Positions 43,787 through 53,087 of a stretch of DNA of 62,305 nt are shown here, one piece after another. Both the position numbers and the translations under genes were made by a program. A model generated the notes under the pieces. It worked only from the letters and a program-made list of their open reading frames with translations. It made no database searches and was not told where the DNA came from. This DNA comes from Pseudomonadota bacterium (GTDB taxonomy: Bacteria; Pseudomonadota; Gammaproteobacteria; Burkholderiales; Burkholderiaceae_D), in assembly GCA_023392035.1 (NCBI GenBank), contig JAEVZY010000357.1, forward strand, positions 1 to 62,305, in the 5' to 3' direction. How positions within the stretch are numbered: the stretch's first letter is position 1; each line of letters begins with the position of its first letter.

Positions 43787-45964
43787 ATGTCTCGAAAAAA
43801 ATTGACCATGTTCGACCCGGTGCTGGTGAAGCCCGCGATCATCGACTCCTTCAAAAAATTGACCCCGGCCGTGCAATGGCGCAATCCGGTGATGTTCGTA
43901 GTGTATGTCGGCAGCATCCTCACCACCCTGCTCTGGATCCAGGCCCTGGGCGGAAACGGCGAAGCGCCGGCCGCTTTCATCCTCGCCATTGCGCTCTGGC
44001 TGTGGTTCACCGTCCTGTTTGCCAACTTCGCGGAAGCCCTGGCCGAAGGGCGCAGCAAGGCGCAGGCGGCCTCCCTGCGCACCCTGAAGCGCGATACCTT
44101 TGCCATGAAACTCGATGCGCCGCACTATGACGCCAAGCGGCTGCCGGTGCCCTCCACCGATCTGCGCCGCGGAATGTTCGTGATCGTCAATGCCGGCGAG
44201 ATCATTCCGGCCGATGGCGAGGTGGTGGACGGCGTCGCTTCGGTCGACGAGTCCGCCATAACGGGCGAATCGGCGCCGGTCATCCGCGAATCCGGCGGCG
44301 ACTTCTCGGCCGTGACCGGCGGCACCCGCGTGCTTTCCGACTGGCTGGTGATCCGGGTCACGGTCAACCCCGGCGAAACCTTCGTCGACCGCATGATAGC
44401 GATGGTGGAAAGCGCCAAGCGCCAGAAGACCCCGAACGAAATTGCATTGACCATTCTGCTGGTGGCCCTGACCATCGTCTTCCTCGGCGTGACGGTGACC
44501 ATGCTGCCGTTCTCGATGTTCTCGGTTGCGGTCACCCGATCCGGCGCGCCGGTCAGCGTGACGGTGCTGATTGCGCTCCTGGTGTGCCTGATTCCCACCA
44601 CCATTGCCGGCTTGCTGTCGGCCATCGGCGTGGCCGGCATGAGCCGCATGATGCAGGCCAATGTCATCGCCACCTCCGGCCGCGCGGTGGAAGCGGCGGG
44701 CGACGTCGACATCCTGCTGATGGACAAGACCGGCACCATCACCCTGGGCAACCGCCAGGCGGCGGCCTTCATTCCGGCCGAGGGCGTGAACGAACGCGAG
44801 CTGGCCAACGCCGCGCAACTGGCGTCGCTGGCCGATGAAACGCCCGAAGGCCGCAGCGTGGTGGTGCTGGCCAAGCAGAAATTCAACCTGCGCGAACGCG
44901 ACATTCATTCGCTGGAGGCGCACTTCCAGCATTTCTCGGCCCAGACCCGCATGAGCGGGGTCGATCTGCATCGCGGCGCCATGCCGGGCGCAGCGCAGGA
45001 AAGTTCGCCGGCGCAAAGCCATGGCAGTGCCGCCCAGCAGGCAGAACTGGCCATCGCCGGCGCCCGCCTCGGCACGCTGGACATGGTACGCATCCGCAAG
45101 GGTGCGGCGGACGCCATCCGCAAGCATGTGGAAAGCTGCGGCGGCACGTTCCCCGCTTCGGTCCAGGCCACGGTTGACACGGTTGCCCGCAAAGGCAGCA
45201 CGCCGCTGGTGGTGGCGCAGGACGATCGGGTGCTGGGTGTGGTGGAACTCAAGGATGTCGTCAAGGGCGGCATCAAGGAACGCTTTGCCGAATTGCGCCG
45301 CATGGGCATCCGCACCATCATGATCACCGGCGACAATCGCCTGACGGCAGCGGCAATTGCCGCCGAAGCCGGGGTCGACGATTTCCTGGCCGAAGCCACG
45401 CCCGAAGCCAAGCTGGCCCTGATCCGCCAGCACCAGGCCGAAGGCCGGCTGGTGGCGATGACCGGCGACGGCACCAACGACGCCCCTGCCCTGGCCCAGG
45501 CCGACGTAGCGGTGGCCATGAATACCGGCACCCAGGCCGCCAAGGAAGCCGGCAACATGGTCGACCTCGATTCCAATCCGACCAAGCTGATCGAGGTGGT
45601 GGAAACCGGCAAGCAGATGCTGATGACGCGCGGCTCGCTCACCACCTTTTCGATTGCCAACGACGTCGCCAAGTATTTCGCCATCATTCCGGCGGCCTTC
45701 GTCACCACCTATCCGCAGCTGGGCGCGCTGAACGTGATGGGGCTGGCCACGCCGAACTCGGCCATCCTGTCGGCGGTGATCTTCAACGCCCTGATCATCA
45801 TGTTCCTCATCCCGCTGGCCTTGAAGGGCGTGCGGTACCGGGCGCTGGGCGCGGCCATGCTGTTGCGGCGCAATCTGCTGGTCTACGGCCTGGGCGGCCT
45901 GATCGCGCCCTTCGTCGGCATCAAGCTGATCGACACGCTGCTGGTCCTGTTCCACCTGGCCTGA
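43787..45964 (+). CDS. kdpB: KdpB, catalytic ATPase subunit with an unusual insertion
   Basis: A 725-residue P-type ATPase (E. coli KdpB is 682). The phosphorylation site is DKTGT with Asp313, TGES at 159-162 is present (Ser162 is the inhibitory phosphorylation site in E. coli), and MTGDGTNDAPAL is intact. Between FSAQTRMSGVDL and RIRKGAADAIRKH, about 38 residues (roughly 395-432, rich in Ala, Gln, Ser, Gly) are inserted in the nucleotide-binding domain where E. coli has only a few. GGGAGA precedes the ATG. Confidence 0.97.
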   Translation: MSRKKLTMFDPVLVKPAIIDSFKKLTPAVQWRNPVMFVVYVGSILTTLLWIQALGGNGEAPAAFILAIALWLWFTVLFANFAEALAEGRSKAQAASLRTLKRDTFAMKLDAPHYDAKRLPVPSTDLRRGMFVIVNAGEIIPADGEVVDGVASVDESAITGESAPVIRESGGDFSAVTGGTRVLSDWLVIRVTVNPGETFVDRMIAMVESAKRQKTPNEIALTILLVALTIVFLGVTVTMLPFSMFSVAVTRSGAPVSVTVLIALLVCLIPTTIAGLLSAIGVAGMSRMMQANVIATSGRAVEAAGDVDILLMDKTGTITLGNRQAAAFIPAEGVNERELANAAQLASLADETPEGRSVVVLAKQKFNLRERDIHSLEAHFQHFSAQTRMSGVDLHRGAMPGAAQESSPAQSHGSAAQQAELAIAGARLGTLDMVRIRKGAADAIRKHVESCGGTFPASVQATVDTVARKGSTPLVVAQDDRVLGVVELKDVVKGGIKERFAELRRMGIRTIMITGDNRLTAAAIAAEAGVDDFLAEATPEAKLALIRQHQAEGRLVAMTGDGTNDAPALAQADVAVAMNTGTQAAKEAGNMVDLDSNPTKLIEVVETGKQMLMTRGSLTTFSIANDVAKYFAIIPAAFVTTYPQLGALNVMGLATPNSAILSAVIFNALIIMFLIPLALKGVRYRALGAAMLLRRNLLVYGLGGLIAPFVGIKLIDTLLVLFHLA

Positions 45965-45975
45965 AAGGAGTTGCC

Positions 45976-46545
45976 ATGAACCTGATTCGTCCCTCCATCA
46001 CCGTATTCGTCGCGCTGTCGCTGGCAAGCGGCGTGGTGTATCCGCTGCTGACAACCGGCATAGGGAAGTTGGCCTTCCCCGAGCAGGCGGCCGGCAGCTT
46101 GATCATCAAGGATGGCAAGGCTGTCGGCTCCAGCCTGATCGGCCAGAACTTTGCCGAACCCAAATACTTCTGGGGCCGCCCTTCGGCCACCTCGCCGCAG
46201 CCGTACAACGCCAGCGCCTCCTCCGGCTCCAACCAGGGACCGTCAAATCCGGCGCTGATGGATGCGGTCAAGGCGCGCGTGGCGGCCTTGCATGACGCCG
46301 ATCCGGGGAACAGCAAGCCGGTGCCGGTCGATCTCGTCACGGCCTCGGCCAGCGGGCTGGACCCGCACATCAGTCCCGCCGCTGCCCAATACCAGCTCGA
46401 GCGCGTGGCCCGCGTGCGCCAACTGCCGCCGGAGACGGTGCGGCAACTGGTGGAACGCAACACGCAAGGACGGCAACTGGGATTGTTCGGCGAAGCGCGA
46501 GTCAACGTGCTGAAGCTGAACCTGGACCTGGACGCCGCGCGCTGA
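45976..46545 (+). CDS. kdpC: KdpC, accessory subunit of the K+ ATPase
   Basis: A 189-residue protein with one N-terminal membrane helix and a periplasmic domain. Family motifs seen are GSSLIGQNFAEPKYFWGRPSAT, SGSNQGPSNP, DLVTASASGLDPHISP and the closing EARVNVLKLNLDLD. AAGGAG lies before the start. It joins KdpA and KdpB. Confidence 0.97.
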   Translation: MNLIRPSITVFVALSLASGVVYPLLTTGIGKLAFPEQAAGSLIIKDGKAVGSSLIGQNFAEPKYFWGRPSATSPQPYNASASSGSNQGPSNPALMDAVKARVAALHDADPGNSKPVPVDLVTASASGLDPHISPAAAQYQLERVARVRQLPPETVRQLVERNTQGRQLGLFGEARVNVLKLNLDLDAAR

Positions 46546-46670
46546 TGCGGCGCCGGTGAACCACGCGGCACGGGTTCGAAGCACGCTCAATACAAGCTCA
46601 AGGAACCGAGAGTAAAACAGGCAATGAAAATCCCGGCACATCTTGCGGCACTCTTGCACAAGGACGCATC

Positions 46671-49382
46671 ATGACCAACGAGCGGCCCAGTCCGGAACAG
46701 CTGCTGGACATGATCAATGCCGAGCAGGCCCGCGCCGCGCGCGGCCGGCTCAAGATTTTTTTCGGCGCGTCTGCCGGCGTCGGCAAGACCTACGCCATGC
46801 TGAATGCGGCGCGGGCCCAGGCCGCCCAGGGCATCGAGGTGCTGGTCGGCATCGTCGAGACCCATGGCCGCAAGGAAACCGAAGCCTTGCTGGAGGGGCT
46901 GCCAGCGCTGCCCCTGAAGGAAATCTCGTATCGGGACAAACAGCTCAGGGAGTTTGATCTCGACGGCGCGCTGGCACGCAAGCCGCAGTTGATCCTGGTG
47001 GACGAGTTGGCGCACTCCAATGTGCCGGGCTCACGCCACCCGAAACGCTGGCAGGACATCGAGGAATTGCTGGCGGCCGGCATCGATGTCTACACCACGG
47101 TCAATGTCCAGCATCTGGAAACGCTGAACGACATCATCAGCGGCATCACCGGCATCAAGGTGTGGGAGACCTTGCCCGACCGCGTGTTCGACATGGCCGA
47201 TGAAGTGGTGATCGTCGACCTGCCGCCCGATGAACTGCTGCAGCGCCTGAAGGAAGGCAAGGTCTATCTCGGCAACCAGGCCGAGCGCGCGATCCAGAAC
47301 TTTTTCCGCAAGGGCAACCTGATCGCCCTGCGCGAACTGGCCTTGCGCCGCACCGCCGACCGGGTCGATACCCAAGTGCGCCAATACCGGCGCGAACAGT
47401 CGGTGGCGCCGGTCTGGCAAACCCGGCAAGCGCTGCTGGCTTGCGTGGGCCCCGGCGAGCGCGGCGCGCGGGTGGCGCGCAATGCCGCGCGCATGGCTTC
47501 GCAAATGAATGCCGACTGGCATGCGGTCTACGTGGAAACGCCGGAACTGGAACACCTGCCCGCCGGCGCTCGCCGCGAGGTGATGGAAAACCTGAAGCTG
47601 GCCTCCAAGCTCGGCGCCGAAACGGCGGTCTTGTCCGGCAACGACGCCGCCGCCGAAGCCGCCATCTATGCCCGCAAGCACAATCTCACCAAGCTGATCG
47701 TCGGCCGGCCGCAGCGCAAGCGCTGGGCCTGGCAGCGTTCCTTCGCCCAGGAACTGGCGGTCAAGGCGCCGGACATCGACTTGATCCAGGCTTCGCAAGA
47801 AAACGCGGCCGGCCCGGCACGGCCAACGGTGGTGGAACAGTTCCAGTCCCTCGAGCATCGCGCCTCATGGCAGGCCTATGCCAAGAGCGCCCTGATCAGC
47901 GCCATTGCCGCCTTGCTGGCCGCGCCCTTGCACACCTTCTTCGACCTGACCAACATCGCCATGGTGTTCCTGCTGGCGGTGGTGATCGTCGCCTCGCGTT
48001 ATGGATTCGGCCCTTCGGTGATGGCGACTTTCCTGAATGTGGCCGCGTTCGACTTTTTCTACGTGCCGCCGCGCTACACCTTCGCCGTCAGCGATGCGCA
48101 ATACATCCTCACCTTTGGCGTCATGCTGGGCGTGGGCCTGCTGACGGCGCACCTGACCACCGGCCTCAAATACCAGGCCAATGTGGCCAGCAGTCGCGAG
48201 AACCGGGTGCGCGCCCTGTATGAAATGTCGCGCGAACTGTCGGCCGCGCTGATGCTTGAGCAAATTGCCGAGATCAGCCAGCGCTTTGCCATGACCGAGT
48301 TCAAGGCGCGCGCCAGCATCTTCATTGCCGACGATGCCGACCAGTTGCAGGAAGTGACCGGCAATCCGGAATTCCATTGCACGGCCGACCCCAATATCGC
48401 CCATTGGGCCTTCGAGCACGCCAGCGAGGCCGGCTGGGGCACCGACACCCTGCCCGGCAGCGCTGTCCTGTATCTTCCGCTCAAGGCGCCGATGCGCGCG
48501 CGCGGCGTGCTGGCGCTGCAACCCGAGCTGGCGGCCAGGACCATGTCGCCCGAGCAAAGCCGCTTGCTGGATACCTTCGCCCGCCTGATCGCCATTTCGA
48601 TCGAGCGCGTCCACTACGTCGAGGTGGCGCAATCCACGACAGTGCAGATGGAATCGGAACGGCTGCGCAATTCGCTGCTGTCGGCCATTTCGCATGACCT
48701 GCGCACGCCGCTGGCGGCGGTCGCCGGCCTGGCCGAATCTTTCCGCTATACCGAGCCGCCGCCGACCCGCCAGCAAACCGAGATCGCCGCTTTGCTGAAG
48801 GACGAGGCCATGCGCCTGAACTCGCTGGTCAACAATTTGCTGGACATGGCGCGGCTGCAATCCGGCACCGTGAAATTGAACCGGCAATGGCAACCGGTGG
48901 AGGAAGTGATCGGTTGCGCCATCAAGGCTTGCGCGGCGCAACTGGGCGGGCATGCGGTGAACGTCACGCTGCCGCCGGACTTGCCCCTGCTCGAATTCGA
49001 CCAGGCGCTGATTGAACGGGTGCTGTGCAACCTGCTCGAAAACGCGGCCAAGTATGCCGGCACAGCGAGCCGGATAGAAATCCGGGCGCGGGCCAAGGAC
49101 ACCGAAGTCAAGATCTGGGTGCAGGACAATGGCCCCGGCCTGCCGGCCGGCATGGAAGAGGCCATCTTCGAGAAATTCGCGCGCGGCCAGACGGAGAGCG
49201 CCACGCCCGGAGTCGGCCTCGGCCTGGCGATCTGCCGCTCGATCATGCAGGCGCATGGCGGCGCTATCAAGGCAGAGAACCGGCCCGAAGGCGGCGCGCG
49301 CTTCACCCTGTTGCTGCCCCTTGGCCAGCCCCCTGCGCTGGCGGCCGAAGACCCAAGCATTGATGCGGAGGCAAACAAGTGA
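46671..49382 (+). CDS. kdpD: KdpD, sensor histidine kinase for potassium limitation
   Basis: A 903-residue kinase with the full KdpD layout: cytoplasmic KdpD domain with Walker A (GASAGVGKTYAM, residues about 31-42) and DELAHSNVPGSRH, a universal-stress-like domain, four clustered membrane helices around residues 400-500, a GAF region, the phosphoacceptor SHDLRTPLAAV, and the ATPase (NLLENAAKYA, VGLGLAICRSI). It phosphorylates KdpE when K+ is low. A 125-base gap separates it from kdpC, so an internal promoter is possible; none was identified. Confidence 0.96.
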   Translation: MTNERPSPEQLLDMINAEQARAARGRLKIFFGASAGVGKTYAMLNAARAQAAQGIEVLVGIVETHGRKETEALLEGLPALPLKEISYRDKQLREFDLDGALARKPQLILVDELAHSNVPGSRHPKRWQDIEELLAAGIDVYTTVNVQHLETLNDIISGITGIKVWETLPDRVFDMADEVVIVDLPPDELLQRLKEGKVYLGNQAERAIQNFFRKGNLIALRELALRRTADRVDTQVRQYRREQSVAPVWQTRQALLACVGPGERGARVARNAARMASQMNADWHAVYVETPELEHLPAGARREVMENLKLASKLGAETAVLSGNDAAAEAAIYARKHNLTKLIVGRPQRKRWAWQRSFAQELAVKAPDIDLIQASQENAAGPARPTVVEQFQSLEHRASWQAYAKSALISAIAALLAAPLHTFFDLTNIAMVFLLAVVIVASRYGFGPSVMATFLNVAAFDFFYVPPRYTFAVSDAQYILTFGVMLGVGLLTAHLTTGLKYQANVASSRENRVRALYEMSRELSAALMLEQIAEISQRFAMTEFKARASIFIADDADQLQEVTGNPEFHCTADPNIAHWAFEHASEAGWGTDTLPGSAVLYLPLKAPMRARGVLALQPELAARTMSPEQSRLLDTFARLIAISIERVHYVEVAQSTTVQMESERLRNSLLSAISHDLRTPLAAVAGLAESFRYTEPPPTRQQTEIAALLKDEAMRLNSLVNNLLDMARLQSGTVKLNRQWQPVEEVIGCAIKACAAQLGGHAVNVTLPPDLPLLEFDQALIERVLCNLLENAAKYAGTASRIEIRARAKDTEVKIWVQDNGPGLPAGMEEAIFEKFARGQTESATPGVGLGLAICRSIMQAHGGAIKAENRPEGGARFTLLLPLGQPPALAAEDPSIDAEANK

Positions 49383-50068
49383 GCAACCCCTCGCCCAGAA
49401 TCCTGGTGGTGGAGGACGAACCCCAGATCCGCCGTTTTGTCCGCATGTCGCTTGAAGCGCAAGGCTACGAAGTGCACGAGGCCGAGACCTTGCGCCGCGC
49501 GCTCGGGGAAGCCCACAGCCGGGTGCCCGATGTGATCGTGCTCGATCTCGGTCTGCCGGATGGCAACGGCACCGACTTCATCCGCGATTTGCGCAGCTGG
49601 TCCGAGGTGCCGGTGATTGTGCTGTCGGCCCGGACGGCGGAGCAGGACAAGGTACAGGCCCTGGACATGGGCGCCGACGATTACCTGACCAAGCCTTTCG
49701 GCGCTGACGAATTGTTGGCCCGAGTGAGAGCGCAGATTCGCCGTCGCCTGCGGGGATCGGGCGGGGAACACATCATCAGGTTCGGTACCGTCACCCTCGA
49801 TCTGGAGCGCCGCATCGTCGAGCGCGATGGCAAGGCGGTGCACCTGACGCCGATTGAATATCGCCTGCTGGCTTTCCTGGCCAGCAATCCGGATCGGGTC
49901 TTGACCAACCAGCAGTTGCTCAAGACCGTATGGGGCAGCGCCCACGCGGAAGACAGCCACTACGTGCGCTCCTACGTGGCATTCATCCGGAAGAAGATCG
50001 AGCAAGACCCGGCGCAACCGCGCCACATCCTGACCGAAACCGGCGTGGGCTATCGCTTTACGGCTTGA
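49379..50068 (+). CDS. kdpE: KdpE, response regulator of the kdp operon
   Basis: A 229-residue OmpR/PhoB-type regulator. The receiver has acidic VEDE, the phosphorylation site Asp56 (VLDLGLPDG) and KPFG lysine. The C-terminal winged helix shows the recognition helix region AEDSHYVRSYVAFIRKKIE. The start is GTG at 49379, overlapping the kdpD stop as GTGA. Confidence 0.96.
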   Translation: MSNPSPRILVVEDEPQIRRFVRMSLEAQGYEVHEAETLRRALGEAHSRVPDVIVLDLGLPDGNGTDFIRDLRSWSEVPVIVLSARTAEQDKVQALDMGADDYLTKPFGADELLARVRAQIRRRLRGSGGEHIIRFGTVTLDLERRIVERDGKAVHLTPIEYRLLAFLASNPDRVLTNQQLLKTVWGSAHAEDSHYVRSYVAFIRKKIEQDPAQPRHILTETGVGYRFTA

Positions 50069-50102
50069 GCGCTTCGGCTCAGCCCACGCATCGCAACGCG
50101 CC

Positions 50103-52475
50103 TCACATATCGAACTTCAGCTCCGCAAAATAGCTGCGCTGCGGATAGGGATGGAAGTTCCAGTACTGGTAGTTGTTCAGGTTGTCGATGCCGAAGGAGG
50201 CGGTCCACTGGCGCGCCACCTTGTATTGCAGGCGCAAGTCCATCACGAAGAACCGGCTGACGCCCATGTAGGTATAGCCGTTGACATCGCTGTTGTTCAA
50301 GGTCCGGTATTGGGTGCCGCTGTAGCGCGCGCCGAGCGAGCCGGTCCAGTGCTCATCGAAGCGATAGCTGGCCAGGGCGCTGGCGCGCCACTTGGGGATA
50401 TTCGGCTGCTGCTTGCCGATGGTATCGCCCGGCACCGCCACAAAGCCGGCATTGTCCTTGATGACTGAATCGGTGTAGGTGATGCTGCCCGAAAGATCCA
50501 GCCCGCGCTTGAATACATCGTAGCCGTTCCAAGCGGTCTCCAGGCCATTGGTCTGGATGCGGCCGACGTTCTGCACGCGGGTGATGTTCTTGTTGGCCAG
50601 CGGATCGAACAGCGTCTGCGAATACAGGGAATCGTGGGTGTTCTCGGAAAAGAAGGTCAGGCGCAACACGCTCTTGCTGAATGTCTTCTCCGCCGTCAGT
50701 TCCGAAGTCCATGAGGTTTCCGGCCTCAGGTTGGGATCGTTGATGAACTGCGAGTTGGTGGTGGAGGTGGCGCCATACAGCTCGGCCACCGTCGGCATGC
50801 GCACGGCGCGCCCGAGCGAGGCCTTCAACACGGTGTCCTGGCGCCATTGCCAGGACAGCGCGGCCTTGGGCGAGATGAAGTTCTCTTCACGCTTCGGATA
50901 GGCGGCATTGGCCGGATTGCCGACGCCGAAACTGGTGAAGCCATTGCTCGCGGTCCAGTTTTCGAAACGCGCGCCGAGCACGGTTTTCCAGCGCGGATGG
51001 AAAGTCCAGCTGTCTTGCGCATACAGGCTGCGCAGCATGGTGTCGCCGCCGACTTGATTGGCCAGGCTGCCGCCGCCATCGCTGATCCAGTTGCCGGCGA
51101 TGTTGGAGGTCAGGTAGTTCAGGGTGTAGCGGTCCTGCTGCACGCCGAAATCGACGATGTGCGGGCCGCTTATGCCGGTTGGGCGCCAGATGCCTTTCAA
51201 GGCCAGCGTGTTCCAGCCGGTGCCGCTGCCATCGGCAATCGTGCCCGGGCCGCCCGCCAAGGCGGTCGGCAAGCTGTTGCTGGCAGCGTTCTGGCGCTTG
51301 CTGTCCTTCTTGTATTGGTACAGGCTGGCGGCGGCTTCCCAGTCCCACACGCCCTTGGTGTGGCTCTTGACGGAGAAGCCGTGCATGGTGTGCGTCAGGC
51401 TTTCATTGGTGAGCGGGAAATCGGCGCCGCTCAAGGCCTGGCTGCCGGTGAAGGCGCTGCCGTTGATGTTGATCGGCCCGCTGTACACCGGCTGCCCGGC
51501 GGCGTCGCGCAGGTAAGACACCGGCCTGCCTTCGGACTGGTTCTGCCAGATGCCGAACAGGTAGGTGGCGCGCACGGTGGAGGTCAGGTCATAGGCCACT
51601 TTGACTTTGGCGTGATCCTGGATCGTGTGGTACTGGGTGCCGGTGCCCAGCACATAGATCGGGGCATTGTTCGGATTGCGGTCCAGCACCGCACCCGTCA
51701 CGGGCGTGCCGCCGGCACCGGCCACGCCATTGCTCAAGAGGCGGGTCGGAAAAGTCAGGGGCTGGCCCTGGCTGTCGGTGTGGTTGACGTTGACGAACCA
51801 GGACCAGTCGCCATTCCTGTTGCCCAGGGAAGCGCTGCTCTGCCAGGAATTGAAAGTGGTATTGGTGTTGTACAGGCTGAAGGGCTGCGACACGTAGCCG
51901 GCCTTGGCATGCCCTTCGAATTTGGTCGGCATGCGCGTGACGTAATCCACCACCGCGCCCACCGAATTGCCGGGATAGGCGGCCGAGAACGGGCCGTACA
52001 TGACATCCACCCGTTCAATCTCTTCCGGCGTCACCATGCCCCAGCGCGGCGGAAAGCTCAGTCCGCCGACGCCGTTTCCCAGGAAGTTGGACAGCAGGAT
52101 GCCATCGGCATACACGGCAGAGCGCGCACTGTTGCCGGTGCCCGAGGCGCGGCTGGAGAGGATGGCGTGGTTGTAATCGCCGATATAGCGCTTGCGCACC
52201 AGCAGGCTGGGGAGATATTTCAGGGCGTCGCCGCTGTCGGTGGCATTGATGCGGGTAGCCACCTCTTCCCCGCTCACCCCTTCCATGGTGGTGGGAATTT
52301 CCGAGGGCAAGGAGGACGGCGGTCCGGAATTGACGGTGACTGTGCCCAGGGTTTTGATAGGGCCATCGCTGGCTTCCTGTGCATTGGTTTGCTGCGCATT
52401 GGCAGCCTGACAGAAGGCGCCCATGTATATGGCGGCCAGCAGGGATGCCGTAATCGGCTTGAGTGCGGATTTCAT
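50103..52475 (-). CDS. TonB-dependent outer-membrane receptor
   Basis: A 790-residue receptor with signal peptide (ALKPITASLLAAIYMGAFCQAANA), a plug domain (ATRINATDSGDALKYLPSLLVRKRY, VYADGILLSNFLG, EEIERVDVMYGPFSAAYPG) and a C-terminal 22-strand barrel ending in an aromatic strand (SYFAELKFDM). It takes up a metal complex or other large solute with TonB energy. The DUF2946 gene immediately upstream suggests copper or a related metal, which is inference. ATG at 52475 fits the signal peptide. It is convergent with kdpE. Confidence 0.93.
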   Translation of the reverse strand: MKSALKPITASLLAAIYMGAFCQAANAQQTNAQEASDGPIKTLGTVTVNSGPPSSLPSEIPTTMEGVSGEEVATRINATDSGDALKYLPSLLVRKRYIGDYNHAILSSRASGTGNSARSAVYADGILLSNFLGNGVGGLSFPPRWGMVTPEEIERVDVMYGPFSAAYPGNSVGAVVDYVTRMPTKFEGHAKAGYVSQPFSLYNTNTTFNSWQSSASLGNRNGDWSWFVNVNHTDSQGQPLTFPTRLLSNGVAGAGGTPVTGAVLDRNPNNAPIYVLGTGTQYHTIQDHAKVKVAYDLTSTVRATYLFGIWQNQSEGRPVSYLRDAAGQPVYSGPININGSAFTGSQALSGADFPLTNESLTHTMHGFSVKSHTKGVWDWEAAASLYQYKKDSKRQNAASNSLPTALAGGPGTIADGSGTGWNTLALKGIWRPTGISGPHIVDFGVQQDRYTLNYLTSNIAGNWISDGGGSLANQVGGDTMLRSLYAQDSWTFHPRWKTVLGARFENWTASNGFTSFGVGNPANAAYPKREENFISPKAALSWQWRQDTVLKASLGRAVRMPTVAELYGATSTTNSQFINDPNLRPETSWTSELTAEKTFSKSVLRLTFFSENTHDSLYSQTLFDPLANKNITRVQNVGRIQTNGLETAWNGYDVFKRGLDLSGSITYTDSVIKDNAGFVAVPGDTIGKQQPNIPKWRASALASYRFDEHWTGSLGARYSGTQYRTLNNSDVNGYTYMGVSRFFVMDLRLQYKVARQWTASFGIDNLNNYQYWNFHPYPQRSYFAELKFDM

Positions 52476-52573
52476 TTTCTTGTCGTCGGATTTCTGGACG
52501 CAAGGCGAGCGGCGTTGGCCAAGGCCTTGCATTGCTTTGCATTGCATGCGCCGCTGGCGGCGCCAGTCAGCAA

Positions 52574-52972
52574 TCAGACGACAAAGGGCGGCGCGCGCGA
52601 ATGCGCGCTGGACCACACAAACAGCCGATGCGGTGCCTGGTAGTACAGGAAGGGAAAGCCCGAAGACATTTCGGGGACGGGAAGACCAAAGCCCGCGCTG
52701 GGCGCCATGGCCGGCATCACACCATGGCCGGCGCAGAAGGGGCAGTGTTCCAGATGCGAAGTGGGCGCGGATTTCGAAGCGGAGGCCGGATCGGCGCCAT
52801 CAGGCGCCTTCTCATGGGCCACGCCCATGACCGAGCAGATTTCCATCTGCGCCGCGTTTGCGCTTTGCGCAAGGGTCCAGGCATGGGAAACGGAAGGCGC
52901 AAAAGCGGCCAGGAGGATCGCCAGACAAGCGATCCATGCGGCAAATCTTTGCGTTGTTTTCCCGAGGCCCAT
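52574..52972 (-). CDS. DUF2946-family small exported protein
   Basis: A 132-residue protein with an N-terminal hydrophobic segment ending near SHAWT and a conserved HCPFCAGHG motif at about residue 79, the signature of the DUF2946 family. Members are commonly found beside TonB receptors and copper genes and the Cys/His motif may bind metal. It lies about 100 bases upstream of the TonB receptor in the same direction, so both are probably co-transcribed. The start is uncertain; ATG at 52972 gives the best signal peptide. Confidence 0.82.
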   Translation of the reverse strand: MGLGKTTQRFAAWIACLAILLAAFAPSVSHAWTLAQSANAAQMEICSVMGVAHEKAPDGADPASASKSAPTSHLEHCPFCAGHGVMPAMAPSAGFGLPVPEMSSGFPFLYYQAPHRLFVWSSAHSRAPPFVV

Positions 52973-53087
52973 GGGGCGCCATACTAGCAGCAGACACAAC
53001 ACATGTCTCCCGGTAAAACGCACTTCCCGCGCGAAGCATAATCCAGATTAAGAAAACCGGATTCAACACTTCGCGGCAAACGCCAGG

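Noticed and set aside
50069..50102. Terminator between kdpE and the TonB receptor gene
   Set aside because: The 34-base gap has only a weak GC-rich hairpin and no T-run.
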